Below are positions 1-5,392 of a stretch of 5,392 bases of DNA, one piece after another. How positions within the stretch are numbered: position 1 is the first letter of the stretch; every line of letters begins with the position of its first letter. The notes under the pieces are model-generated. The model was not told the DNA's origin, did no database searches, and saw only the letters and a list, made by a program, of their open reading frames with translations. Position numbers and translations under genes: made by a program. The stretch is from Microbacteriaceae bacterium. GTDB lineage: Bacteria; Actinomycetota; Actinomycetes; Actinomycetales; Microbacteriaceae. The stretch is taken from assembly GCA_947454285.1 (NCBI GenBank), contig CANGJO010000067.1:1-5392 (forward strand), in the 5' to 3' direction.

Positions 1-70
1 AGACAATGCTTGCCAACATCGCAAAAGCAGTACCAAAGCGAATAATTGCTGCTGTTCTAAGTGAGGTCAT
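1..70 (-). CDS. Possible N-terminal fragment of a divergent membrane or secreted protein (partial)
   Basis: Read on the - strand, an ATG at 70-68 opens a frame that runs without a stop off the left edge, giving 23 codons. The peptide starts MTSLRTAAIIRF and continues GTAFAMLASIV. It has a short N-terminus with one arginine, then a mostly hydrophobic stretch, as in a signal peptide or first membrane helix. A TAGATT hexamer six bases upstream of the ATG could serve as the -10 box of a leaderless transcript, which is common in actinobacteria. The fragment is too short to name a family. A competing reading exists: the + strand frame over 3-83 is also open from the edge and ends in TAA. Codon choice does not clearly separate the two, so this call is tentative. 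Confidence 0.4.
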   Translation of the reverse strand, partial: MTSLRTAAIIRFGTAFAMLASIV

Positions 71-76
71 GACCCA

Positions 77-82
77 AATCTA
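77..82 (-). promoter_or_regulatory. Candidate -10 box of a leaderless promoter for the divergent left-edge gene
   Basis: The - strand reads TAGATT here, a fair match to the actinobacterial TANNNT -10 consensus. Six bases separate it from the ATG at 70-68, so transcription would start at or next to the start codon. No convincing -35 element and no Shine-Dalgarno sequence are visible. The hexamer is short and could occur by chance; its value depends on the partial gene being real. Confidence 0.25.
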
Positions 83-100
83 ACTTCATATCGGTGAGTT

Positions 101-109
101 AGGCTGGAG
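101..109 (+). promoter_or_regulatory. Possible ribosome-binding site of the EamA transporter gene
   Basis: The stretch AGGCTGGAG lies directly before ATG 112. AGG at 101-103 is eight bases from the start, and GGAG at 106-109 is only two bases away, which is short for a functional site. The first is the better spaced, the second the better match. An in-frame TAG at 100-102 excludes any upstream in-frame start that would use another site. Confidence 0.35.
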
Positions 110-111
110 CA

Positions 112-984
112 ATGTCCCGCAAAGGTTTATTCCTCTTTCTGATCACAGGTACAGCCTGGGGCCTTCCGTACCTATTTATTAGGTTGGCGGTACCTTACTT
201 CTCAACTCCATCGGTGATCTTTTCACGGGTGGTAATTGGCGCTTTGGTCTTGATACCCATAGCCGTTTATCGCAAATCTTTGATGCCGGCCCTTAAAGCT
301 TGGCCTTGGGTGCTGGCCTATGCCGCACTCGAGATGATTGGCCCGTGGTTTCTGATTACTGAATCAGAGCGCGTGATTAACTCGGGATTAGCTGGGCTCT
401 TGGTGGCAACTGTGCCATTCTTTGGACTGATCATTGGCTACTTCTACCTTGGCGATAAGTCTTTGGCTCACAAAAACACCCTTGCCGGATTGGTAATTGG
501 TTTCACCGGCGTGCTGCTCTTGGTTGGCATTGATGCGTTCAACGGCAGCATCTCGTTGCCACACGTTGGAATGGTGGTCTTGGCAGCAATTGGCTACGCA
601 GTTGCACCGGTGGTGGCAAACGTAAAGATGCCAAATGTGTCCGGTGTTGCCATCAACGGATTGGCCATGGCGATGGTTGCCGTGTTCTATTCGATTCCTG
701 CGCTGTCTGCCTTGCCGAATGAGCTAGCTGCCAACCCACCGATAGAGGCCTGGGGTTCACTGGTTGGACTAGGCGTGTTCTGTTCGTCAATCGCCTTCGT
801 TGCTTTCTTCCGACTGAATCGCGAGATCGGAAATGCGCGAGCTACGCTGGTGACCTACATGAATATGGCTGTAGCCGTGTTCCTTGGAGTAATTTTGTTG
901 GGTGAACCTATCACCGTTGGAATCCTGATTGGATTCCCTATGGTGCTAATTGGTTCAGTGCTAGCAACTAGAAAGCATGCTTAA
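112..984 (+). CDS. EamA/DMT-superfamily transporter, ten membrane helices
   Basis: This 290-residue protein is an integral inner-membrane transporter of the drug/metabolite transporter superfamily (EamA type, two five-helix repeats). About ten hydrophobic segments are visible, near residues 4-24, 36-52, 65-83, 91-113, 122-140, 149-170, 176-196, 212-233, 243-263 and 267-286. Each half carries the family's repeat signature. Residues 91-104 (SGLAGLLVATVPFF) precede LGDK at 113-116, and residues 244-263 precede LGEPIT at 263-268. Length is typical for the family. The start is well fixed: an in-frame TAG lies at 100-102 and ATG 112 is the first start after it, with AGG at 101-103 and GGAG at 106-109 as possible ribosome-binding bases. 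Substrate cannot be read from sequence. Members export amino acids or metabolites, and distant relatives flip lipid-linked sugars. The abutting glycosyltransferase makes a glycan role worth considering, but this is inference. Confidence 0.9.
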   Translation: MSRKGLFLFLITGTAWGLPYLFIRLAVPYFSTPSVIFSRVVIGALVLIPIAVYRKSLMPALKAWPWVLAYAALEMIGPWFLITESERVINSGLAGLLVATVPFFGLIIGYFYLGDKSLAHKNTLAGLVIGFTGVLLLVGIDAFNGSISLPHVGMVVLAAIGYAVAPVVANVKMPNVSGVAINGLAMAMVAVFYSIPALSALPNELAANPPIEAWGSLVGLGVFCSSIAFVAFFRLNREIGNARATLVTYMNMAVAVFLGVILLGEPITVGILIGFPMVLIGSVLATRKHA

Positions 985-987
985 GTG
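982..987 (+). other. Zero-gap stop/start junction (TAA-GTG) between transporter and glycosyltransferase
   Basis: The transporter stop TAA (982-984) is followed at once by the GTG start of the glycosyltransferase (985-987). Both genes are in the same frame, so a single stop codon separates two open frames spanning 112-1986. This implies co-transcription and probably re-initiation by the terminating ribosome. A low level of stop read-through would produce a membrane-anchored glycosyltransferase fusion, though nothing in the sequence shows that this happens. Confidence 0.7.
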
Positions 988-1986
988 AACGCGATTTTGA
1001 AAGCTGGTTACGACTTACTGTCGCTACCGATAGCTACCAAGATTTCTGACGCCTGGTTAATGGCAAAGTTCAAAGGCAAAGTCTCACCGCGCGTGGCTGA
1101 AGAAATTAAATTCGGTGACGAAGAGATAACACCAAAAGTAACAATAGTTATTCCGGTTTACAACGTTGAACGTTACTTGGCGTTGTGTCTGCAAAGTGTT
1201 TGCGCGCAGAATTACCCAAACCTTGATGTGATTTTGGTTAATGATGGCTCAACAGATAATTCGCTTTCAGTTGCCCGTGAATTTCAAGCCAAGCTAAACC
1301 TGCACATTGTTGAACAGGAAAATGCCGGTCTGAGCGCTGCGCGAAACGCCGGTGTGCGCGCGATTGAGAACACCGATTACCTGATGTTCCTAGATAGCGA
1401 TGATGCACTGGCACCGGATGCGCTAAAGCGCCTGGTTAGCAAAATTGTTGGCACCGGTTCGGATTTTGTTGTTGGCGATACCACTCGCATGAAGGGTGTT
1501 ACCCGCTTAAAGCGTCGTGATACTCGTCCGGTATTTGCCAAGGGAAATCTAAATGGCACATCGCTGCTTTTACACCCTGATGCAATTTGGGATGTCACCG
1601 CCTGGAACCGTTTATTTGATTTCATGTTTTACAGCAACAACAAATTCAGTTTTCCTGAAGGCATGTTCTTTGAAGACATGGCTCTCATGACAAAGGCCTA
1701 CATTCGAGCGGTGAAGTTTGATGTGGTTGCCGAGACCGTTTACCTGTGGCGCGTGCGCACCGAGGGCGCCAAGTCAATCACTCAGCAAACCAACGACGAT
1801 AAAAAACTTGCCGATCGCATCACCGCGCTACGTCAAATGCAGGGGCTGATCAAGGCCGGTTTGGTGTTGGGTAAAACCAACGAGCACAATCTAGAGGTTT
1901 TCAAGGACCGCGTTTGGAAGCACGATATTCCGCTTTACAAGCACATCCCGGGTTCACGCGCCCTTTTTGACGGACTGCTTAAGTAG
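985..1986 (+). CDS. Family 2 glycosyltransferase, related to GT2 domains of teichoic-acid-type synthases
   Basis: This 333-residue cytoplasmic enzyme has a GT-A fold glycosyltransferase domain that should move a sugar from a nucleotide-sugar donor onto a surface glycan or glycolipid. The domain begins near residue 51 with VTIVIPVYNVERYL, followed by NDGSTDNS at 86-93, NAGLSAARNAG at 113-123, the metal-binding DSDD at 137-140 and the ED pair at 230-231 (FFEDMALM), the likely catalytic-base region. The segment WNRLF (207-211) followed by YLWRVRTEGAKSITQQ (253-268) resembles, from memory, the GT2 domain that precedes CDP-glycerol glycerophosphotransferase domains. That second domain is absent here. 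The first 50 residues form an extra, probably helical leader. The GTG start follows the upstream TAA with no gap and in the same frame; the only nearby SD-like bases are AGAAAG at 970-975, so translation is probably coupled to the transporter. The next in-frame ATG (1060) has no visible SD. Donor and acceptor are unknown. Confidence 0.9.
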   Translation: MNAILKAGYDLLSLPIATKISDAWLMAKFKGKVSPRVAEEIKFGDEEITPKVTIVIPVYNVERYLALCLQSVCAQNYPNLDVILVNDGSTDNSLSVAREFQAKLNLHIVEQENAGLSAARNAGVRAIENTDYLMFLDSDDALAPDALKRLVSKIVGTGSDFVVGDTTRMKGVTRLKRRDTRPVFAKGNLNGTSLLLHPDAIWDVTAWNRLFDFMFYSNNKFSFPEGMFFEDMALMTKAYIRAVKFDVVAETVYLWRVRTEGAKSITQQTNDDKKLADRITALRQMQGLIKAGLVLGKTNEHNLEVFKDRVWKHDIPLYKHIPGSRALFDGLLK

Positions 1987-2029
1987 TTAGCGAGCGGTTG
2001 GCAGGGAAACCGGTATGGGTGTTGCCGCT
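1987..2029. terminator. Convergent intergenic gap with a weak candidate bidirectional hairpin
   Basis: The 41 bases between the two convergent stops must contain or overlap the ends of both transcripts. Two mutually exclusive short stems are visible. AGCGG at 1993-1997 pairs with CCGCT at 2025-2029, reaching into the GalU stop codon. CGGTT at 1995-1999 pairs with AACCG at 2008-2012 across an eight-base loop. Neither is followed by a T-run on either strand, so this is not a textbook intrinsic terminator. Rho-dependent ending or overlapping 3' ends are equally possible. Confidence 0.2.
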
Positions 2030-2915
2030 ACTTGTCGGCGATGAAGGTCTTCATCCAAGCAAGCAGGTCGGCGCCAAGTTCTTTGCGCTTCACGGCCAAC
2101 TGGATGGTTGCCTTTAGGTACTCAAGCTTGTCACCGGCGTCATAACGCTCACCGCTGAAGACCACACCAACAACGCCACCGTACTTCTGTGGATCGCGGG
2201 CCGCAATGGCCAGGGCGTCAGTCAGCTGGATCTCGCCACCGGCGCCAGGCTCAAGGGTCTCAATGATGTCTAGGATTTCCGGGCGCAAAATGTAGCGGCC
2301 AATCACGGCGTAGTTTGATGGCGCAACCTCGGCGGCTGGCTTTTCAACGAAGTCAGACACCTTGATTACGTCACCGTTCTGACCGGCTGGCTTGACGCTG
2401 CCGTACTTGTGGATCTCACTCATTGGCACTTCAATCAGCGCCACCACAGATGACTGGGTCTCAACAAAGACCTCAATCATGCGCTCAAGCAGGTGTGAGG
2501 TCTCTTCGATAACGTCATCACCCAGCAGAACGGCGAATGGCTCATTACCGGTGAAGGTCTTGGCGCAGTGCACTGCGTGACCCAGCCCCTGGGCACCACC
2601 CTGGCGAACGTAGTGAATGTTGGCCAGGTTGGTTGGCTTCTGAACCAGCGCAAGCTTTTTGTCGTCACCCTTTTCTTCGAGGCGAGTTTCCAGTGCTTCT
2701 GCAGTGTCAAAGTGATTTTCAAGAGCGTACTTGTCGCGGCCGGTTACAAACAGAATGTCGTGTAATCCGTAGCGAACCGCCTCTTCAACTACGTACTGAA
2801 TAACAGGCTTATCTACCAAAGGCAGCATCTCTTTAGGCATGGCCTTGGTAGCCGGTAGGAATCGGGTTCCAAGTCCGGCAACCGGGATAACTGCTTTAGT
2901 AGGAGCCTTGAACAT
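2028..2915 (-). CDS. galU: UTP--glucose-1-phosphate uridylyltransferase (UDP-glucose pyrophosphorylase)
   Basis: GalU joins UTP and glucose-1-phosphate to give UDP-glucose and pyrophosphate in the cytoplasm. UDP-glucose is the donor or precursor for cell-wall glycans, glycolipids and, through other enzymes, UDP-galactose and UDP-glucuronate. The 295-residue length is normal. The nucleotide-binding signature GLGTRFLPATKAMPKEMLP spans residues 14-32. Also visible are GGAQGLGHAV (106-115), the metal-site LGDD (131-134), the sugar-binding-region lysine of VEKP (190-193), YAVIGRYIL (202-210), GAGGEIQLTDAL (224-235) and the C-terminal YDAGDKLEYLKA (258-269). All expected key motifs are present, so it should be active. 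The ATG overlaps the TAA of the upstream large glycosyltransferase gene by one base (TAATG), with no strong ribosome-binding site inside that gene's end, which points to translational coupling. The start matches the usual N-terminus of the family. Confidence 0.96.
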   Translation of the reverse strand: MFKAPTKAVIPVAGLGTRFLPATKAMPKEMLPLVDKPVIQYVVEEAVRYGLHDILFVTGRDKYALENHFDTAEALETRLEEKGDDKKLALVQKPTNLANIHYVRQGGAQGLGHAVHCAKTFTGNEPFAVLLGDDVIEETSHLLERMIEVFVETQSSVVALIEVPMSEIHKYGSVKPAGQNGDVIKVSDFVEKPAAEVAPSNYAVIGRYILRPEILDIIETLEPGAGGEIQLTDALAIAARDPQKYGGVVGVVFSGERYDAGDKLEYLKATIQLAVKRKELGADLLAWMKTFIADK

Positions 2916-2917
2916 TA
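2913..2917 (-). other. TAATG stop/start overlap coupling the large fusion gene to galU
   Basis: On the - strand the TAA stop of the large gene and the ATG of galU share one A. The bases just upstream (GCAGCAAGCAAA) offer no good Shine-Dalgarno match, so galU translation probably depends on ribosomes finishing the upstream gene. This would tie UDP-glucose supply to production of the glycosyltransferase. Confidence 0.75.
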
Positions 2918-5392
2918 TTTGCTTGCTGCTTTCAGTTCTTTAGCAATGGCCTGGAACTCGTCTTTGTAAAGCGCGAAGGCTTGCTTCCATGGCTTTGCAG
3001 GACCAGCCCAGTGAACAATCTTTGGGTTCTTTGAGTAGTCCTGAGTTGGTACGTAGTTCCAGTCGCCATCAAGATTCAGTGCACGACCAGCTGAGTAGAA
3101 GTTCATTACGTCTTGATCGTTCAAACGAAGTTCTTCAACTAGGTACAAGTTGTTCTCGATGAAGTCCTCGTCGCGCATCTTCTTAAGGTTCATTAGCAAG
3201 ATGCCAGCGTTGTAGGTATCGGCAGTTAGCTTGCCGGTTGCGTGTGCACGTCGACGAAGAGCCCAGGCCTTCTTTGGCGGCAGTGACAAACTTACGCGAG
3301 TGATTACGTCGATCAAGCTTGCCCAACCGTCTAGCTCAGACTTCTTGCCGGCAAATACCTTGTCACCAAGTTTGGTGTCGTACAACTGGCCCACGTCACC
3401 GCGAACCAAAATGTCAACGTCAAGGTAAAGCACCTTGTCTAGCTTGTCTAGAACGCGAGGTAGGAACAGACGGTCGAATGTTGAAACTGTGATGTGCTTC
3501 ATCAGGTTCACGTTCGAGCCGTATGAGATGTCACTGAAGTCGTGGAAGTAGAAGTTGATCTTTGGGAACAACTTGTGAATCTTCTTGAAGTAATCGTTCT
3601 TCAAACCACGAGTCAAGATGTGTGCGTTAATTTGACGCTTGGTATTGCGTTCCACTGATGCAATCACAACAGCAAGTTCATCTTGCAGGTTCTGGTCGCA
3701 GGCAAACGCAATGTTGATTGCATCTTTACCAAACTTGTTTCCGCCAAGTTCAACCACGTGCGACTTGAACTTTTTGTAGGTCTCTGGAAGGTCAATTGCT
3801 GACTTACCAATTGGCTCAAGCTTGGTGCAGTATTCCTCTGCGTAAGCAACATCTGGGGCCACAAGCTCTGCCCACAGTTTCATTACTTCTTCGTAGCTCT
3901 TGCCATCAAGAATGTGGCCAAGGATTACCTCTAGCTTGTGCTCTAGACCGCTGCGGATCTTGTTGAAAGCTGCCTTGTCTAGGTCTAGTAGGCCCTCGAA
4001 ACGAACATCTGAACGCTTTGAAGGAACGAATTCAACTGGCAATCCCATTGAGCGAGCAGGTAGGTAGCAGTGCAGGCGCTTGGTGATTACCTTGCCGTAA
4101 GACGCGTACTTTGAAAGCATCTTGCGTGCATCTTCAAGTCCTTCAACCAGTGTGAAGTCGCGAACGTAGTCACCAATCTGGATGTACCACCACTTCCACA
4201 TGAACAGGTACTTGAACTGCATCCACTTGGTACCGGCTTCAACAACTGCAAGCTTTGGAATCTTGCCTGCGAAGTATGCCTTAGGGAGAACCTGACCAAC
4301 GGTGGTAGTTACACAACCGCTGAAGAATGCAGGCACGCCCCAGTCACGCAAACGATAAACGGTGGTCCAGTCGCGACAACCGATAGGGCCAAGCTTCTTC
4401 AAGTGCGCGGCAACTTCTTTGTTAAGCACGCCGGCATCTTGAATGTGGAACGAGATCATGATTGGGTTCACGTTCTCTGGGTAAGGGAAGTCAACGGCAC
4501 CCTTGTAGGCGCGGTGCATGAACCAACCGTTTGAAATCAACCAGGTGTTCTTTGGGTAAACGCGGCCAGATGAAAAGTCGCGGTGCATCTCTACTGGCTG
4601 AACCTTTACCGGTGCTAGGCCCTTAATGCGGCGCTTGCGGTGAATACGTGGCTGAAGAGTTTTTAGATAGTTGGCAAGCTTGGAACCTCCAACAAATTCA
4701 ATGTTCTGAAAGCGAAGCAAGTTTGAAAGAGCAGCAAGAGTTTGCACGTAGTCACCGCGGTTAGAAGACGAGCGCGCGTTGTCGAGCATGTTGTAGTCCA
4801 TCACTGCAAAGTTGATGGTCTTTGGCAAGTTCTTTGCTTGGCTGCCGTCGTCGGCAAGCATCTTTACCCACCAGTTGAGCTCGAATAGCTCATCGGTGTT
4901 TAGAGACTTAGAAGTTTTTTCAGCAGCGGCAAGCGAGCTAACCCACTTGCGAATATCTGCGGTGTGCTGGTGCTTGATCGCTGCGCGAATAACCTGAAGA
5001 CGGTAAGAGTTGCTGAGCGAATTTGGGTTTGCAAGAGTTTCGTCGATCTCGGCGATGGCGGCCTTTGGCTTAACGGTTAGGTAAGCGTCAAAGTACTCGT
5101 AGGTTGCGGTCTTTTTAGAAAGGTCGGCACCGGCTTCTTTGAAGTAACCGTAGGCAGCATCCTGAAGCCCATCAAGTGAAAGGAAAGTGCCAAAGGCCAC
5201 GGCACCGGATACTCGAGTGCCTTCAGATGCATAAACGCGCTGAAGCAGTGCACGGGTGTTGATGCGCTGTTTCTTGGCATAGGCCTCACGAACGTGAGCA
5301 ACCAGGATCTCATCAAGACTCTTGCCAAGCTCAAGTTTGCGAACCAGCTGGGCGTTTAGGTCATCTGGACCCATAAGAAGTAGATCTTCACT
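2915..5392 (-). CDS. Multi-domain glycan enzyme: polysaccharide pyruvyl transferase-type domain fused to a GT8 glycosyltransferase (5' end probably outside window)
   Basis: The frame covers 819 residues from ATG 5374, but it stays open upstream to the edge (SEDLLL before that Met) and ATG 5374 lacks a clear ribosome-binding site, so the true start probably lies just beyond 5392. Numbering here is from ATG 5374. Residues 1 to about 180 look all-helical and TPR-like. Residues 186-455 match polysaccharide pyruvyl transferases: SNRGDYVQTLAA (204-215), GPIGCRDWTT (329-338), SGCVTTTVG (352-360) and the hallmark TKRLHCYLPARSMGLPVEF (431-449). A helical linker runs to about 551. Residues 552-800 form a family 8 retaining glycosyltransferase: DQNL (560-563), metal-binding DVD (652-654), YNAGILLMNLKKMR (721-734), NDQDVMN (752-758), NYVPTQ (773-778) and HWAGPAKPW (788-796), where the His and Lys match metal and donor positions in LgtC-like enzymes. 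No signal peptide or membrane helix is seen, so it is likely cytoplasmic. Its partner galU follows with one base of overlap and could supply the donor. It may transfer a sugar and decorate or recognise the same glycan. Actual pyruvylation is not proven, since this fold also serves other reactions. Confidence 0.88.
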   Translation of the reverse strand, partial: SEDLLLMGPDDLNAQLVRKLELGKSLDEILVAHVREAYAKKQRINTRALLQRVYASEGTRVSGAVAFGTFLSLDGLQDAAYGYFKEAGADLSKKTATYEYFDAYLTVKPKAAIAEIDETLANPNSLSNSYRLQVIRAAIKHQHTADIRKWVSSLAAAEKTSKSLNTDELFELNWWVKMLADDGSQAKNLPKTINFAVMDYNMLDNARSSSNRGDYVQTLAALSNLLRFQNIEFVGGSKLANYLKTLQPRIHRKRRIKGLAPVKVQPVEMHRDFSSGRVYPKNTWLISNGWFMHRAYKGAVDFPYPENVNPIMISFHIQDAGVLNKEVAAHLKKLGPIGCRDWTTVYRLRDWGVPAFFSGCVTTTVGQVLPKAYFAGKIPKLAVVEAGTKWMQFKYLFMWKWWYIQIGDYVRDFTLVEGLEDARKMLSKYASYGKVITKRLHCYLPARSMGLPVEFVPSKRSDVRFEGLLDLDKAAFNKIRSGLEHKLEVILGHILDGKSYEEVMKLWAELVAPDVAYAEEYCTKLEPIGKSAIDLPETYKKFKSHVVELGGNKFGKDAINIAFACDQNLQDELAVVIASVERNTKRQINAHILTRGLKNDYFKKIHKLFPKINFYFHDFSDISYGSNVNLMKHITVSTFDRLFLPRVLDKLDKVLYLDVDILVRGDVGQLYDTKLGDKVFAGKKSELDGWASLIDVITRVSLSLPPKKAWALRRRAHATGKLTADTYNAGILLMNLKKMRDEDFIENNLYLVEELRLNDQDVMNFYSAGRALNLDGDWNYVPTQDYSKNPKIVHWAGPAKPWKQAFALYKDEFQAIAKELKAASK

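Noticed and set aside
3..83. + strand frame open from the left edge to TAA 81-83, a possible C-terminal end of an upstream gene (reads MLANIAKAVPKR and on)
   Set aside because: It uses less common codons such as ATA, CGA and CTA, and shows no recognisable motif, while the opposite strand gives a signal-like N-terminus. It is not excluded, only judged somewhat less likely.
1377..1625. 82-codon - strand open frame inside the GT2 gene
   Set aside because: It lies wholly antisense to a region with clear GT2 motifs, has no family features and no ribosome-binding site, so it is a shadow frame.
1987..2027. Strong intrinsic terminator between the convergent genes
   Set aside because: Only five-base stems are found and no T-run follows on either strand. 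It is kept only as a low-confidence hairpin.
2392..2765. Short + and - strand open frames inside galU
   Set aside because: They overlap well conserved GalU motifs in other frames and their peptides look random, so they are shadow frames.
3231..5334. Several 60-85 codon open frames within the large fusion gene on both strands
   Set aside because: All overlap a continuous frame with many recognised motifs of two enzyme domains. The alternative peptides show no domain or plausible start region.
2915..5392. Possibility that the large frame is two genes misjoined by an assembly error
   Set aside because: The frame is continuous through a helical linker (about residues 456-551) of ordinary character. 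The segment VRFEGLLDLDK after the first domain matches how such domains normally end, and there is no break in codon style at the join.

Overview
The window holds four near-complete protein-coding genes plus one possible gene fragment. Two genes on the + strand converge on two genes on the - strand. The theme is cell-surface glycan assembly, with three enzymes of sugar activation or transfer and one multi-spanning membrane protein. There are no RNA genes, mobile elements, CRISPR arrays or obvious repeats, and coding density is very high. Base composition looks near 50% GC by eye. The GalU sequence reads as actinobacterial. Together with the tight packing, the possible leaderless promoter and the weak Shine-Dalgarno sites, this suggests a small-genome actinobacterium, perhaps a planktonic Microbacteriaceae of the Rhodoluna/Aquiluna type. 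That placement is an inference from memory of the families, not from a database search.

Layout. Positions 1-70 may carry the first 23 codons of a divergent - strand membrane or secreted protein, although a + strand gene end is an alternative reading. At 112-984 (+) is a ten-helix EamA/DMT-family transporter. At 985-1986 (+) is a family 2 glycosyltransferase whose GTG start directly follows the transporter's TAA, in the same reading frame. A 41-nt convergent gap follows, with only a weak hairpin. At 2028-2915 (-) is GalU, UTP-glucose-1-phosphate uridylyltransferase. At 2915-5392 (-) is a very large protein whose reading frame is still open at the right edge. It has a helical-repeat-like N-terminus, a polysaccharide pyruvyl transferase-type domain and a C-terminal family 8 glycosyltransferase domain. 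Its stop overlaps the GalU start by one base (TAATG).

How the genes may work together. On the - strand the large fusion protein is translated first and GalU second. GalU makes UDP-glucose, a usual type of donor for retaining GT8 enzymes, so the pair looks like a coupled donor supply and transfer unit. On the + strand a GT2 enzyme with features of the teichoic-acid-type (poly-alditol-phosphate) enzymes is locked to a DMT-family membrane protein, which could be a metabolite exporter or a lipid-linked sugar flippase.

The most noteworthy item is the pyruvyl transferase-type plus GT8 fusion. All signature motifs of both domains are visible, so both halves look active rather than decayed.
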